Source of the DNA: Mediterraneibacter faecis JCM 15917
GTDB lineage: Bacteria > Bacillota > Clostridia > Lachnospirales > Lachnospiraceae
Length of the DNA stretch: 40,444 bases
Direction of reading: 5' to 3'
NCBI GenBank assembly: GCA_001312505.1
Contig: BBDW01000019.1
Location: 1 to 40,444 of the forward strand
Shown here: one piece after another, positions 16,660 through 24,767 of the stretch
How the letters are laid out: the number at the start of each line of letters is the position of its first letter
Position numbering within the stretch: the stretch's first letter is position 1
Notes under the pieces: model-generated
Databases searched by the model: none
What the model was told of the DNA's origin: nothing
The model's input: only the letters and a program-made list of their open reading frames with translations
Translations under genes and position numbers: made by a program

Positions 16660-16810
16660 AGATCATAATATCTGTAGACAGAGAAGAAACTTTGAATGCA
16701 TGAAAAGTATAGACAGAAAATGATTTGCAGAGAATCTGTAAATGTTGTAGGAAACGAAACGTTATTGCAACAGGCAGTGACGGTAAGGAAGTAGAAAGGA
16801 AGCAGGAACA

Positions 16811-17293
16811 ATGGCAGAGGCAAAAAAAAGATTACTTACTTATGCCGGATTAAAGGCAATTGAGGATGAACTTGAGAATCTGAAAGTAGTAAAGAGAAAA
16901 GAAGTTGCAGGTAAGATCAAAGAGGCAAGAGAGCAGGGAGACCTTTCCGAGAACGCTGAGTATGATGCAGCGAAAGACGAGCAGAGAGATATCGAAGCCC
17001 GTATCGAGGAGCTTGAGGCAATCCTGAAGAATGCAGAAGTTGTAGTAGAGGATGAAGTTGATCTTAATAAGATCAATGTTGGATGTGCAGTAAAGGTTTA
17101 CGACATCACATTTGATGAAGAGATGGAGTTCAAGATTGTTGGTTCTACAGAGGCGAACAGTCTGGAAGGAAAGATCTCCAATGAGTCTCCGGTAGGTCAC
17201 GCACTGATCGGAAAGAAAATCAATGATGTCGTTGACGTTGAGACACAGGCAGGAGTTATCCAGTACAAAGTACTTGATATCAAACGTTCATAA
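16811..17293 (+). CDS. greA: transcription elongation factor GreA
   Basis: Binds RNA polymerase through the secondary channel and stimulates cleavage of backtracked RNA. It has 160 residues, normal length. Residues 1-75 form the antiparallel coiled coil with the tip motif LSENAEYDAAKDEQ (Asp/Glu catalytic tip), and 80-158 the FKBP-like C-terminal domain (SNESPVGHALIGKK, the conserved SPxGxALxG motif). The start follows GGAAGCAGGAACA. It is followed by lysS, an arrangement common in Lachnospiraceae. A hairpin without a uridine tract lies between the two. Confidence 0.93.
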   Translation: MAEAKKRLLTYAGLKAIEDELENLKVVKRKEVAGKIKEAREQGDLSENAEYDAAKDEQRDIEARIEELEAILKNAEVVVEDEVDLNKINVGCAVKVYDITFDEEMEFKIVGSTEANSLEGKISNESPVGHALIGKKINDVVDVETQAGVIQYKVLDIKRS

Positions 17294-17304
17294 TCAGCTT
17301 AGGA

Positions 17305-17330
17305 CAGACCTCTTACTATTAAGAGGTCTG
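17305..17330 (+). other. greA-lysS intercistronic hairpin
   Basis: A perfect 11-base stem (CAGACCTCTTA, 17305-17315, with 17320-17330) and the four-base loop CTAT. No uridine run follows, so it is more likely an attenuating, stabilising or processing hairpin than a full terminator. Confidence 0.5.
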
Positions 17331-17426
17331 AATTCGCTTAAAAAGACAATATACAAAATAATGCTTCCAAGTTGATTTATGTAAAAATTGATGCGGAAGC
17401 AGATAGAAACGGAAGGAGAACAGACA

Positions 17427-19484
17427 GTGGGACAGAATCAGAAGAACACACAGGAACCAGATATGAATCAGCTGAAAAAGGTTCGCCGTGAGAAACTTGC
17501 AGAACTGCAGCAGAACGGAAGAGACCCTTTCCAGATTACAAAGTTTAACCAGACACACCATTCACTCGAAGTAAAAGATCTCTATGAGGCACATGAGGCT
17601 GAGATTTTAAAAGATCACCAGCAGCCGAACGTAGAAGGTATGGATGAAGAGCAGGCAAAAGAGGCTCTCAAGAATGATTACGAAGAGAGAAGAAGCATCA
17701 TGGATGCAAGCCCGATTCACGTAGCAATCGCAGGACGTATGATGTTCAAGAGAGTTATGGGAAAAGCTTCTTTCTGTAATATCCAGGATTTACAGGGAAA
17801 CATCCAGGTATACGTAGCAAGAGATGCAATCGGAACAGACGCTTACGCTGATTTCAAGAAATCTGATATCGGTGATATCTTCGGACTTGAAGGATTCGCT
17901 TTCAGAACAAGAACAGGAGAAATCTCTATCCATGCCGAGAAGATGACACTTCTCTCCAAGAGCTTACAGATGCTTCCGGAGAAGTTCCACGGCCTGACAG
18001 ATACAGACACACGTTATCGTCAGAGATACGTAGACCTGATCATGAATGCAGACTCTAAAGATACATTTATCAAACGTTCCAAGATCCTTGCAGCAGTCCG
18101 TAAGTACTTAAGCGGAGAAGGATTCATGGAAGTTGAGACTCCGATGCTTGTAGCAAATGCCGGTGGAGCAGCTGCAAGACCGTTCGAGACACATTTCAAC
18201 GCACTGAATGAGGATCTGAAGCTTCGTATTTCACTTGAGCTGTACCTGAAGAGACTGATTGTTGGTGGACTTGAGAAAGTATACGAGATCGGACGTGTAT
18301 TCCGTAACGAAGGTCTTGATACAAGACATAACCCAGAGTTCACTCTGATGGAGCTTTACCAGGCATACACAGATTACCACGGCATGATGGATCTGACAGA
18401 GAACATGTATCGCTTTGTTGCTCAGGAAGTTCTTGGAACAACACAGATCGTTTACAAAGGAATCCCGATGGATCTCGGTAAACCGTTCGAGCGTATCACA
18501 ATGGTTGATGCAGTTAAGAAATATGCAGGCGTTGACTGGAATGAAGTTGAGACTCTGGAGCAGGCAAGAGAACTTGCAAAAGAGCATAATGTAGAATTTG
18601 AAGAGAGACATAAGAAAGGTGACATCCTCAACCTCTTCTTCGAGGAGTTCGTAGAGGAGCATCTGCTTCAGCCGACATTCGTTATGGATCACCCGGTTGA
18701 GATCTCTCCACTGACAAAGAAGAAACCAGAGAATCCAGAATATGTAGAGCGCTTCGAGTTCTTCATGAATGGATGGGAGATGGCAAATGCTTACTCCGAG
18801 CTGAATGACCCGATCGATCAGAGAGAGCGTTTCAAAGCGCAGGAAGAACTGCTTGCACAGGGAGATGATGAAGCCAACACAACAGATGAAGACTTCATGA
18901 ACGCACTGGAGATCGGTATGCCGCCTACAGGTGGTATCGGATTCGGTATCGACAGAATGTGTATGCTGCTGACAGGAGCAGAGGCAATCAGAGATGTATT
19001 ACTGTTCCCGACAATGAAGTCCTTAGATGGTGTAAATAAGAAAAATGATGTAAATAATACAGCTTCTGAAGCACCTGAAAAAAATGTAAAAACTGAATCT
19101 GAAAAGATTGATTTCTCCAACGTAAAGATTGAGCCAATCTTTGAAGAAATGGTAGATTTCGATACATTCAGTAAGTCTGATTTCCGTGCAGTTAAGATTT
19201 TAGCTTGTGAAGCAGTACCGAAGTCAAAGAAGCTTCTGAAGTTTACATTAGATGACGGAGAACGCAAAGACCGTGTGATTTTAAGCGGTATTCACGAGTA
19301 TTACGAGCCGGAAGAACTGGTTGGTAAGACAGCAATTGCTATCGTGAACCTGCCACCAAGAAAGATGATGGGAATTGATTCCGAAGGTATGCTGATTTCA
19401 GCAGTACACGAGGAAGACGGTCACGAAGGACTGAACCTTCTGATGGTTGATGACCACATTCCAGCAGGTGCAAAGCTCTATTAA
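17427..19484 (+). CDS. lysS: lysyl-tRNA synthetase with C-terminal tRNA-binding domain
   Basis: Class II aminoacyl-tRNA synthetase charging tRNA-Lys. I chose the GTG at 17427 because GGAAGGAGAA precedes it by eight bases; in-frame starts at 17388 and 17391 lack a ribosome site. This gives 685 residues. The N-terminal OB-fold anticodon domain (about 60-175) is followed by the catalytic core with motif 2 RVFRNEGLDTRHNPEFT near 293 and motif 3 GGIGFGIDRM near 500, ending LLFPTMKSLDG near 530. A polar linker and a further 110-residue domain follow: FSKSDFRAVKILACEAVPKS, ILSGIHEYYEPEELVGK, NLPPRKMMGIDSEGM, ending VDDHIPAGAKLY. This is the EMAP/Arc1-like tRNA-binding fold usually seen at the end of MetRS. 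The extra domain makes the enzyme some 180 residues longer than typical LysRS. Confidence 0.9.
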   Translation: MGQNQKNTQEPDMNQLKKVRREKLAELQQNGRDPFQITKFNQTHHSLEVKDLYEAHEAEILKDHQQPNVEGMDEEQAKEALKNDYEERRSIMDASPIHVAIAGRMMFKRVMGKASFCNIQDLQGNIQVYVARDAIGTDAYADFKKSDIGDIFGLEGFAFRTRTGEISIHAEKMTLLSKSLQMLPEKFHGLTDTDTRYRQRYVDLIMNADSKDTFIKRSKILAAVRKYLSGEGFMEVETPMLVANAGGAAARPFETHFNALNEDLKLRISLELYLKRLIVGGLEKVYEIGRVFRNEGLDTRHNPEFTLMELYQAYTDYHGMMDLTENMYRFVAQEVLGTTQIVYKGIPMDLGKPFERITMVDAVKKYAGVDWNEVETLEQARELAKEHNVEFEERHKKGDILNLFFEEFVEEHLLQPTFVMDHPVEISPLTKKKPENPEYVERFEFFMNGWEMANAYSELNDPIDQRERFKAQEELLAQGDDEANTTDEDFMNALEIGMPPTGGIGFGIDRMCMLLTGAEAIRDVLLFPTMKSLDGVNKKNDVNNTASEAPEKNVKTESEKIDFSNVKIEPIFEEMVDFDTFSKSDFRAVKILACEAVPKSKKLLKFTLDDGERKDRVILSGIHEYYEPEELVGKTAIAIVNLPPRKMMGIDSEGMLISAVHEEDGHEGLNLLMVDDHIPAGAKLY

Positions 19485-19504
19485 GATGATGTAAAGATGT
19501 ACCG

Positions 19505-19542
19505 TTTTATCAAATAGACGGGACGTACTTCATTTGATAAAA
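19505..19542. terminator. inverted repeat after lysS, possible bidirectional terminator
   Basis: TTTTATCAAAT (19505-19515) and its perfect complement at 19532-19542 enclose a 16-base loop. The A-run on the right and T-run on the left suit termination of leftward transcripts better than of lysS. It could also be part of an element end. Confidence 0.4.
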
Positions 19543-19631
19543 AACTGAAAAAACAGCGATTTACATCAAACTTACATCAATTGATGCAGAAATCGGTGCA
19601 AGCAAGAAAAAATCGCATAATTTTCAAGATG

Positions 19632-19664
19632 AATGGGCAGTCCCAATCGGGATTGCCCATTTTC
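19632..19664 (+). terminator. terminator upstream of the MerR cassette
   Basis: AATGGGCAGTCCC (19632-19644) pairs with GGGATTGCCCATT (19649-19661) with one G-T pair and the loop AATC; TTTTC follows. It probably ends the greA-lysS transcript. Confidence 0.75.
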
Positions 19665-19758
19665 TAAAATGAATGGAAATGCAAATCTGAATTTGTAAAG
19701 AAATTAGGAGTAAGAGTGTATAGATTTTAATAAAATCCTGCACTCTTTAAAAAACTTC

Positions 19759-19788
19759 TTGCATTCGAGTAACTCGAATGTGTATACT
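19759..19788 (+). promoter_or_regulatory. MerR-type promoter with palindrome in the spacer
   Basis: TTGCAT (19759-19764) and TATACT (19783-19788) are 18 bases apart. The spacer is filled by a 19-base near-palindrome, CATTCGAGTAACTCGAATG (19762-19780). A long spacer with a dyad is the hallmark of MerR-activated promoters, and a MerR gene starts at 19810. Confidence 0.7.
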
Positions 19789-19809
19789 GCAATTAAGGAG
19801 GCAAAGACT

Positions 19810-20238
19810 ATGTATACAGTAAAGGAAGTAGCTGATATTCTTGGAGTTTCAGTTCATACAGTCAGATATTATGATGACCAGGGATTGATACCGGGAACAA
19901 AACGAGATTCATATAATCAGCGAATTTTTGATGATATGGAATTAGAATGGCTTTTTGTCAGTATTTCACTTAGGGATACAGGATTGCCTTTAAAAGAAAT
20001 AAAAAGATACATTGAATTGTATCAGCAGGGTGATTCTACATTACAGCAAAGGTTCGAGATTATGTCCAAACAGCGAGAAAAGACACTGGAAGAAATTGAA
20101 AACTTGAAGCTGAGAATAAAAGTGTTGGATAGAAAAGTTGACCATTATGCAAAACTTTTAGCCGGCAAGGAAGACGAATGGAGTCACGAATATATGCAGA
20201 AGTTAATTTGGAAAGGCAGGAAGAAAAATGAAAAATAA
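19810..20238 (+). CDS. MerR-family transcriptional regulator
   Basis: A 142-residue regulator. The ATG at 19810 follows AAGGAGG. The N-terminal winged helix reads TVKEVADILGVSVHTVRYYDDQGLIP, the MerR DNA-binding signature. A dimerisation coiled coil runs over about 80-120 (LKLRIKVLDRKVDHYAKLL). No metal-binding cysteine pair is visible, so it belongs with the organic-signal (aldehyde or electrophile) branch rather than the metal sensors; this is inference. It likely activates its own promoter, with the dehydrogenase and flavodoxin genes downstream in one operon. The next start overlaps its 3' end. Confidence 0.88.
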   Translation: MYTVKEVADILGVSVHTVRYYDDQGLIPGTKRDSYNQRIFDDMELEWLFVSISLRDTGLPLKEIKRYIELYQQGDSTLQQRFEIMSKQREKTLEEIENLKLRIKVLDRKVDHYAKLLAGKEDEWSHEYMQKLIWKGRKKNEK

Positions 20239-21064
20239 GAAAGTATGGTTTGTTACAGGATGTTCCAAAGGGTTAGGACACGCATTGGTTAACGAATTAT
20301 TGGAACAAGGTTATATGGTATCAGCGACGAGTAGAAACAAGCAGGCTTTAATAGAAGCTTTTGGAAATGAAAGTGAACAGTTTTTACCACTCTCAATGAA
20401 TCTTGCAGATGAAGAAAGCGTAAAAACCGCATTGAAAAAGACAGTGTTGAAATTCGGAAGAGTGGATGTAGTGGTCAATAATGCAGGATATACACATTTG
20501 GCAACGATTGAAGAAATGAGTGATAAAGCTGTTCGAGAACTATTTGACATCAATGTTTTTGGACTGCTAAATGTTATCAGAGCTGCATTACCGATAATGA
20601 GAAAACAGAACAGCGGTCATATTTTTAATGTGAGCAGTTTGGGTGCCTATAATGTCGGTCCTTTATCCGGTCCATATTGTGCGACAAAGCACGCTGTAAA
20701 GGCTCTTTCTGAAACATTGGCAATGGAGGTTAAGCAATTCGGAATTCACGTTACGGATGTAAAACCCGGATTTATGAGAACAGAGTTTTTTGGGGCTTCA
20801 CATAAAACAGATATAGCGGAACACTCCCCCCCATATCAAGACCTTTATGATGAAAATATGGATTTTTATAATGGACAAAATGGAACGCAAGCAGGTAATC
20901 CAAAGAAAGCCGCAGAACTCTATATCAAGGTTGCAGAAATGGATAATCCACCGGAATCCCTTCCAATGGGAACAGATTGCTGTAACGGAATTCGAGAAAT
21001 TGCCTTAAACACAGTACAGCTAATGGATGAAATGCAAGATACAGCATCCTATACAGATTTTTAA
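20228..21064 (+). CDS. short-chain dehydrogenase/reductase
   Basis: An NAD(P)-dependent oxidoreductase of the classical SDR family, 278 residues. The cofactor loop TGCSKGLG is near 10-17, NNAG near 85, the catalytic Ser in NVSSLGAY near 138, and YCATK (Tyr and Lys of the active site) near 152. It resembles the slightly longer SDRs that sit next to MerR regulators. The start overlaps the MerR stop by 11 bases, with the ribosome site GGAAGAAAA. A seven-C run (20826-20832) gives HSPPY, one Pro more than a run of four would give. Likely substrates are aldehydes or ketones, but none can be named. Confidence 0.87.
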   Translation: MKNKKVWFVTGCSKGLGHALVNELLEQGYMVSATSRNKQALIEAFGNESEQFLPLSMNLADEESVKTALKKTVLKFGRVDVVVNNAGYTHLATIEEMSDKAVRELFDINVFGLLNVIRAALPIMRKQNSGHIFNVSSLGAYNVGPLSGPYCATKHAVKALSETLAMEVKQFGIHVTDVKPGFMRTEFFGASHKTDIAEHSPPYQDLYDENMDFYNGQNGTQAGNPKKAAELYIKVAEMDNPPESLPMGTDCCNGIREIALNTVQLMDEMQDTASYTDF

Positions 21065-21074
21065 GGAGGTTACG

Positions 21075-21698
21075 ATGAAAGTATTATTGATAAATGGAAG
21101 TCCTCACAAGGAAGGATGCACATACACAGCATTAAAAGAAGTTGCAGATACCCTTGAGGCAAATGGAATTAAAACAGAGATGATGTATTTAGGTGTAAAG
21201 CCAATAGCAGGTTGTATCGCCTGTGGAAACTGTCAAAAAACCGGGAAATGTTTTGTTGATGACCGTGTTAATGAATTCATTGCAAAGCTGCCGGAAATAG
21301 ACGGAATCGTATTAGGCTCTCCGGTTTATTATGCAGGGGGGGCAAGTGGACAGATTACATCATTTCTTGACCGAGCATTTTTTGCAGGAAGTGGTAAGTT
21401 TGAGGGAAAACTTGGTGCTGCTGTTGTTAGCTGTAGACGTGGTGGAGCATCAGCAACCTTTGATCAGTTAAACAAGTACTTTACGATGAATAGTATGCCT
21501 GTTGTTTCATCGCAGTATTGGAATCAGGTACACGGATTTACACCGGATGATGTGAGACAGGATTTAGAGGGAATGCAGACAATGAGAACACTTGCCAATA
21601 ATATGGCATGGTTATTAAAATGTATTGCACTTGGAAAAAAGCAAGGAATTGAAATGCCTGATACAGAAGAAAAAATACTGACTAATTTTATTCGGTAG
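21075..21698 (+). CDS. flavodoxin-like NADPH-dependent FMN reductase / iron-sulfur flavoprotein
   Basis: A 207-residue flavoprotein. The ATG at 21075 follows TAAGGAGG by five bases. The FMN-phosphate loop NGSPHKEGCTYTAL is at about 7-20, and GSPVYYAGGASGQ near 82 forms the second FMN segment. The cysteines in GCIACGNCQKTGKC (about 49-62) are spaced as in iron-sulfur flavoproteins, so it may carry a [4Fe-4S] cluster. It ends the MerR operon and probably supplies or uses reduced flavin in a stress-type redox pathway. A seven-G run (21336-21342) adds a Gly in YAGGASGQ, next to the flavin site. A terminator follows. Confidence 0.85.
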   Translation: MKVLLINGSPHKEGCTYTALKEVADTLEANGIKTEMMYLGVKPIAGCIACGNCQKTGKCFVDDRVNEFIAKLPEIDGIVLGSPVYYAGGASGQITSFLDRAFFAGSGKFEGKLGAAVVSCRRGGASATFDQLNKYFTMNSMPVVSSQYWNQVHGFTPDDVRQDLEGMQTMRTLANNMAWLLKCIALGKKQGIEMPDTEEKILTNFIR

Positions 21699-21722
21699 TA
21701 CAGATTCAAGTTTTTCAATTTA

Positions 21723-21763
21723 CCCTTTGAGAGAGGAGAAATCCTTTTCTCAAAGGGCTTTTT
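21723..21763 (+). terminator. terminator after the flavodoxin-like gene
   Basis: CCCTTTGAGA (21723-21732) pairs perfectly with TCTCAAAGGG (21748-21757), and CTTTTT follows. Confidence 0.85.
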
Positions 21764-21838
21764 CTATTTATACGGATATTCGCAAACTACAAGATAAAGC
21801 CAAAACTTCATATACTCTAAGCACAAGGAGGTTGAGGT

Positions 21839-22213
21839 TTGGCTATGAACAACAGTTTAGCAGAAGTACACCCGGAGCTTGTTTCGGAGTGGTCGGAGAA
21901 GAACATACCGCTTACACCTGATGATATTACCTTTGGTTCAAATAAAAAAGTATGGTGGAGAGGTGCTTGCGGTCACGAATGGCAGACAAGCGTTAAGGCT
22001 CGTTCTAATGGAGAAAAATGCCCGATATGTTCCGGTGCGAGAGTGATTGCAGGGATTAACGATTTGGCGACATTAGAGCCGCTACTGGTAAAGCAGTGGT
22101 CGAAAAAGAATAAGATAAAACCGACAGAGGTTTCTATTGGTTCTCATAAGAAAGTGATTTGGAGATGCGAGAAAGGTCACGAGTGGAAGCAGCCGTTAAG
22201 AGCAGGACAATAA
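21839..22213 (+). CDS. tandem zinc-ribbon protein, N-terminal piece
   Basis: First part of a repeat protein. Each unit of about 70 residues has the pattern NDLAT..P.L..EWS..N..L.P..V..GS.KKVWW.C..GHEW..S...R....CP.CSG, with two Cys/His pairs that would bind zinc (the DUF4379-type ribbon). Two units fall in this piece. The start is the TTG at 21839 (seven bases from AAGGAGG) or the ATG at 21845. The frame breaks at 22189: restoring one G (AAGGCAGCC) gives GHEWKAAVKSRT and joins the next piece. The whole protein would be about 460 residues. Function is unknown; ribbons of this type are frequent in mobile elements. Confidence 0.75.
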   Translation: MAMNNSLAEVHPELVSEWSEKNIPLTPDDITFGSNKKVWWRGACGHEWQTSVKARSNGEKCPICSGARVIAGINDLATLEPLLVKQWSKKNKIKPTEVSIGSHKKVIWRCEKGHEWKQPLRAGQ

Positions 22214-23229
22214 ATAAAACAGGTTGCCCGTATTGCTCCCATAATAAAGTGTTGGCAGGATTTAATGACCTTGCAACACTTCTGCCGGATATAGCTGCCG
22301 AGTGGTCGGATAGAAATTATCCGTTACTTCCAACTCAGGTTACGGTCTTTGCCAATCGTAAGGCTTGGTGGAAGTGTAAGGATTGCAGAAGAGAGTGGAA
22401 CACCCTTATTTCTACTCGTTCCGGTGGGAGCAAATGCCCGTATTGCAGTGGGTACATATTCCTGAAAGGGTTTAACGATTTGCAGACAACACACCCTGAA
22501 ATTGCTTCTGAGTGGTCGGAGAAGAACTTGTCATTGAAGCCTGATGAGGTAAATGCAAAGTCGAGGAAAAATGTCTGGTGGAAGTGCAGAAAATGCGGTA
22601 ATGAGTGGAAATCAGTTATCAATGCTCGTGTAAAAGGTACGGTATGCCCCGTTTGTGCAGAGAGAGAAGTCCTTGCCGGATATAATGATTTGGCGACAAC
22701 AGACAGTCAGCTTCTTAGCGAATGGGATTATGAACAGAATAAATTGAAACCGACACAAGTATCACGAACTTCGGCAAAGAGAGCGTGGTGGAAATGCAGG
22801 CACGGTCATTCGTGGAGTATGAAGATAAATGAAAGAACGATATTGAATAAAGGCTGTCGATTTTGTGAGCAGGAGTATTTGTCATTATTTCCTGCTTTGG
22901 CTGTCAGCTATTATTCTAATAAGAAAGGCTTGAAAGCAGAACTTGGTTCTGACCGATTGCTTGGAGTTCCGCTTGAAACATACATACCTTCAGAAAAGTT
23001 GGCTATTGAGTCCGGAAGTGCTGATGAGAATATAGAAATAATGAAAGCATATATGTGTAAGCAACGAGGGATAAGGCTGATTAAGCTGCCGATGAAAGGC
23101 ACAGAACTGGATTATGCCAATAGCTTAAAGAAAGCTTTTCAGAGCGTACATATATTTATTTCTTCCGATACCGAGGAAGATGTGGAGATAATAAAAAATA
23201 CATTTGAAAGATGGAGGGACAGCCAATGA
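22190..23229 (+). CDS. tandem zinc-ribbon protein with nuclease-like C-terminus
   Basis: Second part of the zinc-ribbon protein, with three more ribbons (CPYCSHNK, CPYCSGY, CPVCAER and a divergent CRFCEQ) up to about 22880. A C-terminal domain of roughly 110 residues follows. It reads GVPLETYIPSEKLAIESG, then KAYMCKQRGIRLIKLP and a final helix-strand, matching the layout of Vsr/DUF559-like PD-(D/E)xK nucleases (E..YIP..LAIE). The lysine after the second acidic residue is not obvious, so activity is uncertain. Many relatives join such ribbons to a Vsr-like domain. A defence or DNA-processing role in the element is possible. The next gene overlaps its stop (ATGA). Confidence 0.75.
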
Positions 23230-23405
23230 GAGAGAAAACCTATCATCTATACTTAAATGAAGAAGAACGAAGCCGAGTGATACAATCGCTCATTGAACTG
23301 AAGAACAATTTAGCAGCTCAGGGACGATACACCGATGCAGTAGATGATGTCCTCTGTAAAGTGCTTGAAGCAAAGAAAAAGAAATTGAAAATTGAATACA
23401 TTTAG
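23226..23405 (+). CDS. small mobile-element protein of unknown function
   Basis: A 59-residue, helix-rich basic protein (YHLYLNEEERSRVIQSLIELKNNLAAQGRYTD, then VLCKVLEAKKKKLKI). It starts at the ATG at 23226, which overlaps the previous stop as ATGA and follows GGAGG. Similar short proteins are common in Tn1549-like elements, but I know of no function. It has no recognised domain. A terminator follows. Confidence 0.6.
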   Translation: MREKTYHLYLNEEERSRVIQSLIELKNNLAAQGRYTDAVDDVLCKVLEAKKKKLKIEYI

Positions 23406-23412
23406 AACGTGT

Positions 23413-23453
23413 TTTGCCGTCTGTTTCCTAACCGGAGCAGGCGGCTTTTTTTA
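23413..23453 (+). terminator. terminator after the zinc-ribbon operon
   Basis: A GC-rich hairpin (GCCGTCTGTTTCC with GGAGCAGGCGGC, two small bulges) is followed by TTTTTTT. Confidence 0.8.
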
Positions 23454-23942
23454 TTTCAAAAATTTTTTTGAAAAATTTTTGGAAAAGCGGCGATTTTGGG
23501 TGTGCATTTCATACCCCTTTGTCCAAATGAGTGAAGGGGGGGTTCATTCCAGATAGCAAAAACGGAAGCCTTTTCACTTGAAAATTGAATAAGTCATTCA
23601 CTAAGACTTTACTTCTGATGATAGCCACTTTAGCAGGTACGCCGTGATTTCTGTATTTCAGAATAGCGAGAACTCCGGCTATGAGTATCAGGTTGCCCCT
23701 GATATGGCGATGACAGTCAGAATGATAATGATACTTCTCTACGGAGCTGGCGGAGTACCCGGCAGAGGTTAGAATCCTATGATACAGATAAGCAGTCTGT
23801 TCCTTAGTGACTTCCCATAAGCATTTTGCTTGGCAAGGGGTGTTGAGAACAAATATTGCTATGACCGATTAGGAAATGAGTCGGTCAGGTACATAGCCAT
23901 AATGCGGTGGCTATGAATTTTCAGAAAGGAGGGCAAAAAGAA
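23454..23942. other. 500-base non-coding region before parA
   Basis: No convincing gene. It begins with an A/T-rich stretch, then ACCCCTTT and GAAGGGG that can pair across 14 bases (the G run is 7 long at 23536-23542). A frame without an ATG (about 23597-23757) encodes GYEYQVAPDMAMTVRM and ends LLYGAGGVPGRG; it may be a gene relic. The end holds two tandem hairpins just before parA. A leader RNA, origin or partition site are possible readings; I cannot choose among them. Confidence 0.4.
23863..23914 (+). promoter_or_regulatory. tandem hairpins in the parA leader
   Basis: GACCGA (23863-23868) pairs with TCGGTC (23881-23886), and ATAGCCA (23893-23899) with TGGCTAT (23908-23914). The second ends 14 bases before the AAAGGAGGG ribosome site, so the pair could affect translation of parA or be a protein-binding site. 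Confidence 0.45.
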
Positions 23943-24767
23943 GTGTCAAACTGTAAAACGATTTCCGTATGTAACCAGAAAGGCGGAGTCGGAAAGACCA
24001 CCACAACAGTTAATCTCGGAGTCGGGCTTGCAATGCAGGGCAAGAAAGTATTGCTCATAGACGCAGACCCGCAGGGCGATTTAACGACTTGTCTTGGTTG
24101 GCAGGATACAGACGGTTTGGGTATCACGCTTGCAACGAAACTCACAGATGTAATCAATGAAACGATGACAGACCCTATGGTTGGTATCCTGCACCACGAA
24201 GAAGGTGTTGACCTTGTTCCGGCAAACCTTGAGCTTTCAGCAATGGAATTTAACCTTGTAAACGCAATGAGCAGAGAAACTACACTCAAGAATTATCTGA
24301 GTCAAGTGAAAAACAGATATGATTATGTAATTATAGACTGTATGCCTTCACTTGGTATGGTTACTCTTAATGCTTTATCGGCGGCAGACAGTGTTATCAT
24401 TCCGGTTCAGGCTCAGTATTTGCCGGCAAAGGGTATGACACAGCTTGTGCAGACTATTTCAAAAGTAAAGAAGTATATCAATCCGGATATTAAGATAGAC
24501 GGTATGCTGCTTACTTTGGTGGATAGCCGAACAAACCTTGCAAAGAGTACGGTTGAAGCACTCAGGGCAAACTTCGGTAATCAGATAAGAATGTATCGAA
24601 CACAAATCCCGATTGCCGTAAAAGCCGCTGAAACTTCTTCCAAAGGCAAGAGCATTTATGCTTATGAGCCAAATAGCACAGTGTCTAAGGCATACGCTGA
24701 ATTTACAAAGGAGGTGTTAGCCGATGGCAGGAAGAAAGAGCGACTTCACTCTCACGAAGCTCGATGA
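23943..24767 (+). CDS. ParA/Soj-family partition ATPase
   Basis: A deviant Walker-type ATPase of the MinD/ParA family, 274 residues, which drives DNA segregation or maintenance of the element with ParB. I start at the GTG at 23943, six bases after AAAGGAGGGC. Walker A KGGVGKTT is at 13-20 with the signature lysine, the A' motif DADPQGDLTTCLG near 41, and Walker B YVIIDCMPSLG near 123. It ends in a basic tail overlapping parB by 44 bases. It is the usual ParA of Tn1549/CTn-like elements. The chromosome's own Soj would lie near the origin, so this copy belongs to the element. Confidence 0.9.
   Translation: MSNCKTISVCNQKGGVGKTTTTVNLGVGLAMQGKKVLLIDADPQGDLTTCLGWQDTDGLGITLATKLTDVINETMTDPMVGILHHEEGVDLVPANLELSAMEFNLVNAMSRETTLKNYLSQVKNRYDYVIIDCMPSLGMVTLNALSAADSVIIPVQAQYLPAKGMTQLVQTISKVKKYINPDIKIDGMLLTLVDSRTNLAKSTVEALRANFGNQIRMYRTQIPIAVKAAETSSKGKSIYAYEPNSTVSKAYAEFTKEVLADGRKKERLHSHEAR

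Larger units (their letters stand above)
16390..16810. other. dusB-greA intergenic region with long leader
   Basis: About 420 bases without a gene. The first part repeats GGAAAA motifs. A near-perfect promoter lies at 16498-16526, leaving a leader of some 280 bases before greA. That leader contains the second copy of the 28-base hairpin element (16632-16659). No riboswitch or tRNA that I can name was found. Confidence 0.5.
19485..19758. other. probable chromosome / integrative element junction region
   Basis: About 275 bases without a gene between lysS and the first cargo gene. It contains an inverted repeat (19505-19515 with 19532-19542), the tandem motif TTACATCAA twice (about 19559-19578), and a terminator at 19632-19664. 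Gene content switches from core to mobile type here, so the left end of the element probably lies in this stretch. No integrase is adjacent and I cannot identify an exact attachment site. Confidence 0.4.

Noticed and set aside
17388..17426. Earlier in-frame starts for lysS (17388, 17391)
   Set aside because: No ribosome site; the GTG at 17427 sits eight bases after GGAAGGAGAA and gives the family-typical N-terminus.
23510..23550. Origin of transfer at the ACCCCTTT / GAAGGGG inverted repeat
   Set aside because: No relaxase gene is next to it and I could not match a known nick-site sequence.
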